Position numbers and translations under genes: made by a program
DNA from: Gemmatirosa kalamazoonensis
GTDB taxonomy: Bacteria > Gemmatimonadota > Gemmatimonadetes > Gemmatimonadales > Gemmatimonadaceae
Direction of reading: 5' to 3'
DNA length: 64,000 nucleotides
Assembly: GCF_000522985.1 (NCBI RefSeq)
Contig: NZ_CP007128.1
Location: 2,092,220 to 2,156,219, forward strand
Notes under the pieces: generated by a model
What the model was told of the DNA's origin: nothing
The model's input: only the letters and a program-made list of their open reading frames with translations
The model's database searches: none
Shown: positions 34,658 through 45,138 of the stretch, piece by piece
How the letters are laid out: each line of letters begins with the position of its first letter
Numbering within the stretch: position 1 is the stretch's first letter

Positions 34658-35344
34658 TCAGCCGAGTCGCCGCGCGGCGCGCTCGACGAGGGTGCGCCGC
34701 TCGGTCAGCATTCGTTCGCTTGCCCGCGCGACGTCGGCCCGCACCGCCGTCGGCGCCGCGCGCGGCGACCCGCTGTCGAACGGCGGCGCGGGGTCGTACT
34801 CGAGCGCGAGCTGGATGCGCTGCGCCACCGGCGCGCCGAACAGCTCCGCCGCGAGCGCGAGCCCGAAGTCGATCCCCGCCGTCACGCCGGCGCCCGTGAT
34901 CCGGTTGCGGTCGCGGACCACGCGCGCCTCCACCGCTTCGGCGCCGAGGAGCGACAGCAGGTCGAGCGAGAGCCAGTGCGTGGTCGCGCGGTAGCCGCGG
35001 AGCAGCCCCGCCGCGCCGAGCAGCAGCGCGCCGCTGCACACGGACGTGACGTAGCGGGCGCGTTCGCCCCGCGCGCGGAGAAACGCGAGCAGCGGCTCGT
35101 CGTCGAGGCGTGCGTTCACGCTCCAGCCGCCCGGCACGCACAGCACGTCGATCGGCGGCGCGTCGTCGAACGTCGCGTCGGGCACGATCGCCATCCCCCA
35201 CTCGCTGCGCACGGGCGCGCGGCTCGCCGCCACGAGATGCACGCGCGTGTCCGGCAGCCGCGCGAGCACCTCGTACGGCCCGGTGAGGTCGAGCTGGGTC
35301 AGCCCGTCGAACAGCACGAACCCGACGGAGAGTGATGGTCGCAT
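34658..35344 (-). CDS. DJ-1/PfpI-family protein (isonitrile hydratase-like)
   Basis: 228 residues from ATG 35344 (the open frame extends upstream without good coding signs). The glutamine-amidotransferase-like fold contains the nucleophile-elbow Cys 103 in VTSVCSGALLLGAAGLL and the early FDGLTQLDLTGPYEVL segment typical of the isocyanide hydratase/GATase1 branch that also supplies the sensory part of GlxA-type regulators; here there is no DNA-binding domain. It might hydrate isonitriles or degrade another small electrophile. Divergent from the AraC gene at 35479 across 134 bases, so that regulator likely controls it. Confidence 0.85.
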   Translation of the reverse strand: MRPSLSVGFVLFDGLTQLDLTGPYEVLARLPDTRVHLVAASRAPVRSEWGMAIVPDATFDDAPPIDVLCVPGGWSVNARLDDEPLLAFLRARGERARYVTSVCSGALLLGAAGLLRGYRATTHWLSLDLLSLLGAEAVEARVVRDRNRITGAGVTAGIDFGLALAAELFGAPVAQRIQLALEYDPAPPFDSGSPRAAPTAVRADVARASERMLTERRTLVERAARRLG

Positions 35345-35478
35345 GGCCTCGGGGGCGGGGTGGGCGAACGTCTCATCGCGAAGATCGCCCGGGGTGCCGT
35401 CCGGCTCTTGCACCGAACACGCGTTCTGGAACGAATCGGCTGGCGCGTGCGCCTCGGGGCGTCGCATACTGGGGCGCC

Positions 35479-36327
35479 ATGACCGCGCCGATCGGGATCG
35501 GACAGTTCGTCGGAGCACCGGTGCGCGCCCGCACGTTCGAGGGCGTCTCGCTGGCGGAGAACACGTACGCCGCCGGCCTGCGCGTCGCGGCGCACGCGCA
35601 CGACGCGCCGCTGCTCAGCCTCGTGCTGCAGGGGAACGCGACGGAGGACGTCGGGAGCCGGACGCGCGAGCTGGGCGCCCAGAGCCTGCTCTACACGCCG
35701 TCGTTCGAGACGCACGCGCATCGCTTCCTCACGCCTGGGCGGTGGCTCAACGTGCAGTTCACCGCCGCGTGGTTCGCGCGCGTCGGCGCCGGCGAGCGCG
35801 CGCTCCCGAAGGCACCGCAGCTCGTGCGCGGCACGGCGGTGAACTGGGCGTCGCGCATCGGCGCCGAGCTGCGCGAGCCGGACGCGGTATCGCGCCTCGC
35901 CATCGAGGGCGCGCTGCTCCTGCTCGTCAGCGAGCTCTCCCGCCTCCCCGGGCTCGGCGAGCCGCGGCGTCCGCGCTGGCTCGGCGTCGTCGAGGACGCG
36001 ATCGAGGCGTCGCTCACGGAGCCGCCGACGGTGGCCGACCTTGCCGCGCTCGCCGGCGTGCACGCGTCGCATCTGCTGCGCACGTTCCGCCGGCACCACG
36101 GCGCGACGGTCGCCAACTACGCGCGACAGCGGCGCATCGAGCAGGCCCGCGCAGCGATCGCGCAGGGCGACCGATCGCTCTCGGCCATCGCGCTCGCGGC
36201 CGGCTTCGCGGACCAGTCGCACTTCACGCGCGTGTTCCGTCGCGCGTTCGGCGAGACGCCGGGGGCGTATGCGAGGTCGCTGCGGGGGGATGCGTTGCTG
36301 CAGGATGCCTTGCTGCGGGACGACTGA
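35479..36327 (+). CDS. AraC-family transcriptional regulator (paralogue 2)
   Basis: 282 residues from ATG 35479. N-terminal cupin strand AAHAHDAPLLSLVLQG, C-terminal DNA-binding part DLAALAGVHASHLLRTFRRH and AIALAAGFADQSHFTRVFRR. It differs from paralogue 1 mainly by a C-terminal tail LLQDALLRDD that is encoded by two 15-bp units matching, in reverse, the tandem array at 36581-36640. So part of its coding end derives from simple-repeat expansion. Divergent to the DJ-1-like operon, its probable target. Confidence 0.93.
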   Translation: MTAPIGIGQFVGAPVRARTFEGVSLAENTYAAGLRVAAHAHDAPLLSLVLQGNATEDVGSRTRELGAQSLLYTPSFETHAHRFLTPGRWLNVQFTAAWFARVGAGERALPKAPQLVRGTAVNWASRIGAELREPDAVSRLAIEGALLLLVSELSRLPGLGEPRRPRWLGVVEDAIEASLTEPPTVADLAALAGVHASHLLRTFRRHHGATVANYARQRRIEQARAAIAQGDRSLSAIALAAGFADQSHFTRVFRRAFGETPGAYARSLRGDALLQDALLRDD

Positions 36328-36330
36328 GGG

Positions 36331-36435
36331 CGGGACGATCCACGGCGGGACGATCCACGGCGGGACGATCCACGGCGGGACGATCCACGGCGGGACGATC
36401 CACGGCGGGACGATCCACGGCGGGACGATCCACGG
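36331..36435. repeat. Tandem array of seven 15-bp units (CGGGACGATCCACGG)
   Basis: Seven identical copies directly after the AraC stop codon. The 356-base gap 36328-36683 holds no gene; besides this array it holds an AT-richer stretch at 36536-36580 (CTATAACTACGATC) and the second array at 36581-36640. Confidence 0.93.
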
Positions 36436-36580
36436 CGGGGACCGGCTGCGCCGTCTGGGATCCGCGGTGCGTCGGTTTGATACCGTCGCGCGATGCGGCG
36501 CGTGGAACTATGGGCGAAGGGGGGGGAGCCTCCCCTGGTAACTATAACTACGATCCCGCGCGAGCGATCCCGCGGTATAT

Positions 36581-36640
36581 CGTCCCGCAGTAAGGCGTCC
36601 CGCAGTAAGGCGTCCCGCAGTAAGGCGTCCCGCAGTAAGC
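36581..36640. repeat. Tandem array of four 15-bp units (CGTCCCGCAGTAAGG)
   Basis: Four copies, the last ending C instead of G. The unit is the reverse complement (one change) of the 15-mers that encode the last residues of the upstream AraC gene (GCCTTGCTGCGGGACG), so coding end and array could pair into a long stem enclosing the first array. It lies 44 bases before the rhamnose isomerase gene. Confidence 0.93.
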
Positions 36641-36683
36641 CGTCAGGCGTTGACACCCGCCTCCCGCAGCCGATCTTGCGCGG

Positions 36684-37967
36684 ATGACGATCGCTCCCCC
36701 CGACGCGCGCGCGGCCGACGACGCGGCCCTCGACGACCACCGGCGCGACTACGAGAGCCTCGCCGAACGGCTCGATCGCCGCGGGCTGCGCGCCGACGAC
36801 GTGGTGGACGCGGTGCGCCGGTTCGAGGTGGCGGTCCCCAGCTGGGCGTTAGGCACCGGCGGCACGCGCTTCGGCCGCTTTCCCGGGCCCGGCGAGCCGC
36901 GCACGCTCGACGAGAAGCTCGAGGACGCGGCCGTCGTCCATCGCCTCACCGGCGCCACGCCGCGCGTCTCGCTCCACCTGCCGTGGGACGATCCGCGCGA
37001 CCCCGATGCGCTGAAGGCGCACGCCGCGCAGCTCGGGCTCGGCTTCGACGCAGTGAACTCCAACACGTTTCAGGACCAGCAGGGCCAGCGGCTCAGCTAC
37101 AAGCTCGGCTCGTTCAGCCACCCCGACGCCGCGGTCCGCCGCCAGGCCGTCGACCACAACCTCCACGTCGTGGAGGTGGGCCGCGCGCTCGGCGCCGAGG
37201 CGATCACGATCTGGCTCGCCGACGGCTCGAACTATCCCGGGCAGATGTCGCTGCGACGCTCGTTCGATCGCGTGCTCGACTGCCTGCGCGAGGTGTACGC
37301 CGCGCTTCCCGCAGGCTGGCGGCTGTTCACCGAGCACAAGCCCTACGAGCCCGCGTTCTACGCGACGGTCGTGCAGGACTGGGGCTCCTCGCTGCTGCTC
37401 GCGCAATCGTTAGGCGACCGCGCACAGTGCCTCGTGGACCTCGGCCACCATCTGCCGAACACGAACATCGAGATGGTCGTCGCGCGGCTGCTTGGCGCGG
37501 GGAAGCTCGGTGGCTTCCACTTCAACGACTCGAAGTACGGCGACGACGACCTCACGGCCGGCTCCATCAAGCCGTACGCGCTGTTCCTCGTCTTCCACGA
37601 GCTGGTGCTGGCGGAGCGGGACCGGCTGCCGTCGTTCCGGCCGGCGTACATGATCGACCAGAGCCACAACCTCAAGGATCCGGTCGAGGATCTGCTGCAG
37701 ACGGTCGATCAGCTCCAGCTCGCGTGCGCGAAGGCGTGGCTCGTCGACCACGACGCGCTCGCCGCGCACCAGGAGAGCGGGGACGTGCTCATGGCCGAGC
37801 GGACGCTGAAGGACGCGTTCGAGACCGACGCGCGCCCGCTCGTCGCCGAGGCGCGCCGGCGCGCCGGTGCCGCGCTCGATCCCGTGCGCGCGTTCCGCAC
37901 TTCTGGCTATCGCGCGACGAAATCGGCGGAGCGCGTCGGCGGCATCGTAGAGGCGCGCGGGCTGTGA
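36684..37967 (+). CDS. rhaI: L-rhamnose isomerase (RhaI type)
   Basis: 427 residues. It converts L-rhamnose to L-rhamnulose. Family signs: SWALGTGGTRFGRFPGPGEP near the N-terminus; metal-site region FTEHKPYEPAFYATVVQDWG, LVDLGHHLPNTNIEMVVA and GGFHFNDSKYGDDDL, with the metal-binding Glu, Asp and His of the TIM barrel. It is the shorter, Pseudomonas/Gram-positive-type isomerase rather than E. coli RhaA. First gene of the rhamnose cluster; a family A repeat separates it from the kinase gene. Tandem arrays lie upstream in place of an obvious promoter. Confidence 0.93.
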   Translation: MTIAPPDARAADDAALDDHRRDYESLAERLDRRGLRADDVVDAVRRFEVAVPSWALGTGGTRFGRFPGPGEPRTLDEKLEDAAVVHRLTGATPRVSLHLPWDDPRDPDALKAHAAQLGLGFDAVNSNTFQDQQGQRLSYKLGSFSHPDAAVRRQAVDHNLHVVEVGRALGAEAITIWLADGSNYPGQMSLRRSFDRVLDCLREVYAALPAGWRLFTEHKPYEPAFYATVVQDWGSSLLLAQSLGDRAQCLVDLGHHLPNTNIEMVVARLLGAGKLGGFHFNDSKYGDDDLTAGSIKPYALFLVFHELVLAERDRLPSFRPAYMIDQSHNLKDPVEDLLQTVDQLQLACAKAWLVDHDALAAHQESGDVLMAERTLKDAFETDARPLVAEARRRAGAALDPVRAFRTSGYRATKSAERVGGIVEARGL

Positions 37968-37984
37968 ACCTTGCTTTGTTCATT

Positions 37985-38109
37985 GAACCGCAGCGGACGC
38001 AGAGGGCCGCAGAGGAAACCAACACCAATTGGTTCTCCTCTGCGGCCCTCTGCGTCCTCTGCGGTTCAAATGAAAGGCTCGGCGGCCCTCTGCGGCCTCT
38101 GCGGTTCCA
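37985..38109. repeat. Intergenic inverted repeat, family A
   Basis: Between rhaI and rhaB. Arms GAACCGCAGCGGACGCAGAG and CTCTGCGTCCTCTGCGGTTC; the tip holds AACCAACACCAATTGGTT, a second small palindrome. A third arm GGCCCTCTGCGGCCTCTGCG follows the ATGAAAGGCTC segment shared with 11020-11190. The copy ends 13 bases before the rhaB start, so it must be transcribed with the operon or contain its own promoter break. Confidence 0.92.
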
Positions 38110-38121
38110 ACGCAGCGCACC

Positions 38122-39545
38122 GTGACTGAAGCCCCGTCGTACCTCGCGATCGACCTCGGCGCGTCCAGCGGCCGCGCCGTCGTCGGGACGCTGCGCGACG
38201 GCGTGATGGAGATGCGCGAGGTGCACCGGTTCCGCACGCCGCTCGTCGAGGCCGAGGGACACCTGTGGTGGGACGCCGAGGCGCTGTGGGGCGAGGTGCG
38301 ACGCGGGCTCGCGCTCGCCCGCGAGGCATCGCCCGCGGTCCGCTCCGTCTCCGTCGACTCGTGGGCGGTGGACTACGTGCCGTTAGGCACCGATGGCGAG
38401 CCGCTGCGGCGGCCGTACTGCTACCGCGACCCGCGCACCCGCGGGCGGCTCGACGAAGCCGTGAAGCGTGCGGGCGGCGCCGACGCGCTGTACGAGCGCA
38501 CCGGCATCCAGTTCCTCGAGCTGAACACGCTGCCGCAGATCGTCGCCGACCTGCTCGACGAGCCCGCGCTCGTCGCGCGCACCGCGAAGCGGCTGCTCAT
38601 CGCCGAGTGGCTGCTCTACAAGCTGAGCGGCCGCATGGTGGCCGAGCGGACGAACGCGAGCACCACCCAGCTCCTCGACGCGCGCACCGGCCGGTGGGCC
38701 GAGGATCTCATCCGCGCCGTCGGCGACGACCCCGCGCGATGGCCCGACGTGGTGCCGCCGGGTACCGCGCTCGGCGAGGCGATCGACGCGATGGGCGTGC
38801 TCGTGATCGCGTCGTGCGCGCACGACACGGCCGCCGCGGTGGCCGCGGTGCCGGCGTCGCCCGCGCGGCAGTGGGCGTACGTCAGCTCCGGCACCTGGTC
38901 GCTCGTCGGCGCCGAGCTCGACGCGCCCATGCTCGCGCCCGAGGCGCGGCGCGCCGGCTTCACGAACGAGGCGGGCCTCGACGGCACCGTACGGTTTCTC
39001 AAGAATCGCACGGGCATGTGGGCGCTCGAGGAGTGCCTGCGCGCGTGGGAGGCGGAGGATGGCGCGCGGCCGGCGTACGACGCGCTCGTCGCCGCCGCGG
39101 CATCGTCGCCGTCCCACGTCACGCTCGATCTCAACGCGCCCGCGTTCGGCGAGCGCGGCGACATGCCGGCGCGCATCGCCGAGGCGTGCCGCGCGCAGGG
39201 ACACGACGCGCCCGACACGCGCGGCGCGGTCGTGCGGCTGATCCTCGACAGCCTCGCCGCGAGCTACGCCGACACGCTCGCCGAGCTCGATGCGCTCACC
39301 GGGCGGCGCACGGACGACGTGCACGTCGTCGGTGGCGGCGCGCGCAACGCGCTGTTGAATCAGCTCACGGCCGACGCGTGCGGGCGCCGCGTGCTCGCCG
39401 GCCCCGAGGAGGCGACCGTGCTCGGCAACCTGCTCGTGCAGGCGCGCACGATGGGCGACCTCGCGCCGGGCAGCACCGTGCGCGACGCCGCGCGTCGCAG
39501 CGCCCGCCTCACCGAGTACACTCCACGCTCCAGTCCCGCATTGCG

Positions 39546-39549
<4 letters not shown>
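38122..39549 (+). CDS. rhaB: Rhamnulokinase (FGGY family)
   Basis: 475 residues from GTG 38122. Phosphorylates L-rhamnulose to L-rhamnulose 1-phosphate with ATP. N-terminal FGGY/actin-like start YLAIDLGASSGRAVVGTL, substrate-binding VSVDSWAVDYVPLG, YCYRDPRTRG, and the C-terminal lobe with HDTAAAVAAVPA, YVSSGTWSLVGAE and VHVVGGGARNALLNQL. Its stop overlaps the aldolase-dehydrogenase start by 4 nt. Confidence 0.96.
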
Positions 39550-41762
<2,213 letters not shown>

Positions 41763-41797
41763 CATGGGTCGAGCCGCAGGGGACGACCTCTTTGATC

Positions 41798-41878
41798 GAA
41801 CCGCAGAGGACGCAGAGGACGCAGAGGAGAACAATGAGAGCGCTCTCCTCTGCGTCCTGTGCGTCCTCTGCGGTTCGA
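41798..41878. repeat. Intergenic inverted repeat, family A
   Basis: Arms GAACCGCAGAGGACGCAGAG and CTCTGCGTCCTGTGCGTCCT plus CTGCGGTTC, with the tip GAGAACAATGAGAGCGCTCTC. It fills most of the 151-base gap between the aldolase and LUD-domain genes. Confidence 0.92.
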
Positions 41879-41913
41879 TTACGTGACAGCAGGCGAGCAG
41901 AAGGAGCCATTCC

Positions 41914-42507
41914 GTGTCCCATTCCAGCACGCGCGACGCGATCCTGAGGGCCGTGCGTGCCGCGCGTCCCGCGGCGGTGCCGCTGCCCGATCACCCGGCA
42001 TTCCCGATCCCGGACGGCGACCTCGGCGCGCGATTCGCCGACGCCGCGCGCGGTGCCGGCGCCCACGTCGTGGAGGGCGCGCGCGCCGACACGAACCGAC
42101 TCGCGCGCGCGGTGTACCCGCAGGCAGGGAAGGTCGTATCCACACTCTCCGGCGTCCCCGGCTCGGAACCGCTGCCGGCTGATCCGCACGACCTCGCCGA
42201 TACCGACCTGTTCGTGTGCGAGGGCGCGTTCGGCGTCGCGGAGAACGGGGCCGTGTGGCTCCCGGCGTCGCGGCTCGGCGGACATGCGCGCGCGGCGGCG
42301 TTCCTCGCCACCCGCGTCGCGATCGTGCTCGACCGGCGCGCCATCGTCGCCGACCTGCACGCGGCGTACGCGCGGCTCGATCTCACGGCCGAGCCGTTCG
42401 GCGCGTTCATCGCCGGCCCGTCGAAGACCGCCGACATCGAGCAGTCGCTCGTTGTCGGCGCGCACGGCCCGAAGAGCCTCACCGTCGTTCTCGTCACGGA
42501 GTCCTGA
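41914..42507 (+). CDS. LUD-domain (LutC/YkgG-like) protein
   Basis: 197 residues from GTG 41914. Family signs: the N-terminal RDAILRAVR helix, DTDLFVCEGAFGVAENGAVW and the end AFIAGPSKTADIEQSLVVGAHGPKSLTVVL, which is the LutC consensus. In Bacillus LutABC oxidises L-lactate. Here LutC stands alone, without the iron-sulfur subunits LutA/LutB, right after the lactaldehyde dehydrogenase that should yield lactate. Its partners may lie outside the window. Confidence 0.9.
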   Translation: MSHSSTRDAILRAVRAARPAAVPLPDHPAFPIPDGDLGARFADAARGAGAHVVEGARADTNRLARAVYPQAGKVVSTLSGVPGSEPLPADPHDLADTDLFVCEGAFGVAENGAVWLPASRLGGHARAAAFLATRVAIVLDRRAIVADLHAAYARLDLTAEPFGAFIAGPSKTADIEQSLVVGAHGPKSLTVVLVTES

Positions 42508-42515
42508 TCGGTCGC

Positions 42516-43760
42516 ATGCGGAAGATCGACACGCGCAACTTCCAGCTCGCCACCCGCGCCACGCCGCGCGAGGTGAACCGGCAGATCGTGCTCAACATCA
42601 TCCGCGAGCACGAGCCGATCTCGCGCGCCGAGCTGGCGCGGCACATGGAGGTCGCGCGCAGCGCGCTCACGCTCATCGTGCGCGAGCTGATCGAGTCGGG
42701 CGACGTGGTCGAGACGACCGAGCGCGTCGCGGGTGACGTCGGCCCCGGGCGGCGTCCCACGCTGCTGCGCGTGCGCACGAGCGGCCGCCTCGCCGTCGCG
42801 GTCGACGTGCGGCCCGGCGGCACCACCGTCGCCATCGCCGACTTCGCGGGCGAGACGCTCGCGCGCGAAGTGATGGAGACGCCCACGACCCCCGACACGC
42901 TCGTCGCCGCGCTCGCCGACCGCATCGCCGCGATGCGCCGCGCACACGTCACCGACGCGGACTACCGCGGCGTCGGCGTCGTCGTGCCGGGCATGGTGGA
43001 CCGTCGCACGGGACGCGTGCTGTACTCGCCGCTGCTCGGCTGGCGCAACGTCGACATCCGCGACGCGCTCGCGGCGCGCGTCGAGCTCCCGGTCGACATC
43101 GCGGCCACGCCGGCGGCGTGCGCGCTCGCGCGGCTGTGGCTCGCCCCCGAGGGACAGCAGGCGGTGCGCAACTTCGCGTACGTGCACGTCTCCGACGGCG
43201 TCGGCGCGGGGCTCGTCGTGAACGGCGAGGTGCTGCGCGGCGAGACGCACACCGCGGGCGAGTTCGGCCACAACTCGCTCGACCCGCACGGGCCGATCTG
43301 CTCGTGCGGGAAGCGCGGCTGCTGGGAGGCGTTCGCGTCGAACCGCGCCACCGTGCGCCGCTACGTCGACCGCATGCTGCAGGCGCACCGCGCGCCTGGC
43401 GAATCCTCAGGCACCACGCTCCCCGACACGCCGCCGACGATCGACGACGTGCTCGACGCCGCGCGCCGCGACGACGAGGCGGCGGTGTCGGCCATCCGCG
43501 AGACCGGCTGGTACATCGGCCGCGGGCTCGCCACCGTCGTCAACGCGTTCAACCCGGGACGCATCTACCTCGGCGGCGAGATCACCGGCGCGTGGTCGCT
43601 GCTCGAGCCGCCGATGCGCGAGGCGCTCGCCGAGGCGACGCTGAGCGACGCCGGCCGCACCACCCCCGTGCTCGCCGACCCGCGGCCCGCGGAGTACCGG
43701 CTGTTAGGCGCGGTCGCGCTCGTCGCCGTGCCGACGTTCGCCGCGCCGCGCGTCGCCTGA
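42516..43760 (+). CDS. ROK-family transcriptional repressor
   Basis: 414 residues from ATG 42516, eight bases after the LUD gene. N-terminal winged helix (EVNRQIVLNIIREHEPISRA ELARHMEVARSAL) and a C-terminal ROK sugar-kinase-like fold: VDVRPGGTTVAIADF, VVVPGMVDRRTGRVLYSPLL and the zinc motif GHNSLDPHGPICSCGKRGCWEAFAS (CxCGxxGCxE). Such NagC/XylR-like proteins release DNA on binding a sugar; here probably rhamnose or a downstream sugar phosphate controlling the cluster. No kinase-specific proof of activity. Confidence 0.93.
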   Translation: MRKIDTRNFQLATRATPREVNRQIVLNIIREHEPISRAELARHMEVARSALTLIVRELIESGDVVETTERVAGDVGPGRRPTLLRVRTSGRLAVAVDVRPGGTTVAIADFAGETLAREVMETPTTPDTLVAALADRIAAMRRAHVTDADYRGVGVVVPGMVDRRTGRVLYSPLLGWRNVDIRDALAARVELPVDIAATPAACALARLWLAPEGQQAVRNFAYVHVSDGVGAGLVVNGEVLRGETHTAGEFGHNSLDPHGPICSCGKRGCWEAFASNRATVRRYVDRMLQAHRAPGESSGTTLPDTPPTIDDVLDAARRDDEAAVSAIRETGWYIGRGLATVVNAFNPGRIYLGGEITGAWSLLEPPMREALAEATLSDAGRTTPVLADPRPAEYRLLGAVALVAVPTFAAPRVA

Positions 43761-43765
43761 GTCGG

Positions 43766-43839
43766 CTCACGCGGAGCCGCGGAGGACGCGGAGGCCACCG
43801 TCCTCGGTTTCCTCCGCGTCCTCCGCGGCTCCGCGTGAG
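43766..43839. repeat. Inverted repeat, family A variant (GCGGAGCCGCGGAGG), overlapping a gene end
   Basis: CTCACGCGGAGCCGCGGAGG and CCTCCGCGGCTCCGCGTGAG form an almost perfect 20-bp stem around CACCGTCCTCGGTTT. It lies between the convergent ROK and antiporter genes, and the antiporter frame reads through it to the stop at 43767, taking its last 24 residues from repeat sequence. Confidence 0.92.
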
Positions 43840-45134
43840 ACTTCCCCAGGAATCTCCCCCGCCTTCAGCAGCGCGCGGCGGAACAGCACCGGGCCGAGCG
43901 TCTGGTTGATCGCGAGCACCGCGAGGAACAGCGTGCGCAGCTGCTCGCCGCGGCTCGGGTAGACGCTCGCCACCACCGAGACGAGCCCGATCGCCACACC
44001 GGCCTGCGACACGAGCCCCATCCACACGAGGTTCGCGTCGCGCGTCGGCACCGACGCCCACCGCGCGCCGACCCGCACGCCGCCCCACAGGCCGAGCGAG
44101 CGCACCAGCACCAGCGCGAGCACCAGCGGCCAGAACGCGATCACCGCCTGCGGCAGGATGCGCGCGCCGGCGATCGCGAAGAACACGACGAACACCGGCG
44201 AGGCCGCGCGCTCCATCGCCTTGCGCAGCGTCTCGCCCTGGCCGCCGCCGGCGTTCTCGGCGACGAAGCCCGCGGTGAGCAGCGTCAGCAGCCCCTCGAC
44301 GTGCGCGAGCCGCGCGATCTCGGCCCCGAAGAACGCGACGACGATGGCGAAGATGAACAGCTCGCGGCGCACGAAGCGCAGATACAGCGCCACGCCGGCG
44401 CCGAGCAGCGCGCCCACGAGCACCGCGCCGCCCACCTCCCACACCACCGCGGAGAGCGGCGTCGCGGCACCACCCGCCGGCGGGACGAGCGCGCGCGCGA
44501 GCGCCAGCGCGCCGGTGAAGAACAGCACGACCGCCACGTCGGCGACGAGCACGATGCCTAACGTGGTGCGCGCCACCGGGCCGCGCGCGCCCGTCTCGGT
44601 GAGCAGCGCGAGCGTCACGGCCGGCGAGTGCACGATCGCCACCGCCGCGAACAGCACCGAGAACGCGATGGCCTCGCGCGCCGGCGCCGTCGCGAGGAAC
44701 GGCAGGAAGCCGCGCAGCAGGTAGAGCACCGCGACGAGCCCCACGAACGTCAGCGACAGCTCCACCGAGAGCATCTTCAGCACGGCGATGCCGCGCGCGC
44801 GCACCTCCGCCCACTGCAGCTCCGCGCCGGCGAGGAACGCGATGAGCGCGATCGCCAGCGCGCTCACCGGCGCGAGCGCGTCGAGCACGTCGGCCGGCAG
44901 CGTGCCCAGCCCCGGAGGGCCGAACAGCATCCCCGCCGCGAGGTAGCCGACGATCTTCGGCAGCCGCAGCGCCTCCGCCACCTCGCCGATCGTGTACGCC
45001 GCGAGGATGAGGAAGCCGAACGTCACGAGCGCGAGCGCCTGCGACGTGGGCAGGCCGAGCGGCAGCACGAGCTGCAGCCCGCCGTAGAGCAGGGCCAGGA
45101 TCACCAGCCGACGGACGGCGAGCGCCTCGCGCAT
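43767..45134 (-). CDS. Cation:proton antiporter (CPA2/Kef-like membrane domain)
   Basis: 455 residues, about 12-13 membrane helices. Signs of the Na+/H+ exchanger fold: LPKIVGYLAAGMLFGPPGLG early on, ALIAFLAGAELQWAEV, HSPAVTLALLTETGARGPVA and VLVADVAVVLFFTGAL. No cytoplasmic TrkA-N domain follows. The C-terminal SRGAAEDAEETEDGGLRVLRGSA comes from the family A repeat and is unlikely to be functional. It starts 4 nt after the second antiporter gene, so the two proteins may work together in ion/pH homeostasis. Confidence 0.9.
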   Translation of the reverse strand: MREALAVRRLVILALLYGGLQLVLPLGLPTSQALALVTFGFLILAAYTIGEVAEALRLPKIVGYLAAGMLFGPPGLGTLPADVLDALAPVSALAIALIAFLAGAELQWAEVRARGIAVLKMLSVELSLTFVGLVAVLYLLRGFLPFLATAPAREAIAFSVLFAAVAIVHSPAVTLALLTETGARGPVARTTLGIVLVADVAVVLFFTGALALARALVPPAGGAATPLSAVVWEVGGAVLVGALLGAGVALYLRFVRRELFIFAIVVAFFGAEIARLAHVEGLLTLLTAGFVAENAGGGQGETLRKAMERAASPVFVVFFAIAGARILPQAVIAFWPLVLALVLVRSLGLWGGVRVGARWASVPTRDANLVWMGLVSQAGVAIGLVSVVASVYPSRGEQLRTLFLAVLAINQTLGPVLFRRALLKAGEIPGEVSRGAAEDAEETEDGGLRVLRGSA

Positions 45135-45138
45135 CCGC

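Noticed and set aside
36331-36640. CRISPR-like array
   Set aside because: Units are 15 bp, contiguous and identical, with no spacers and no cas genes nearby.
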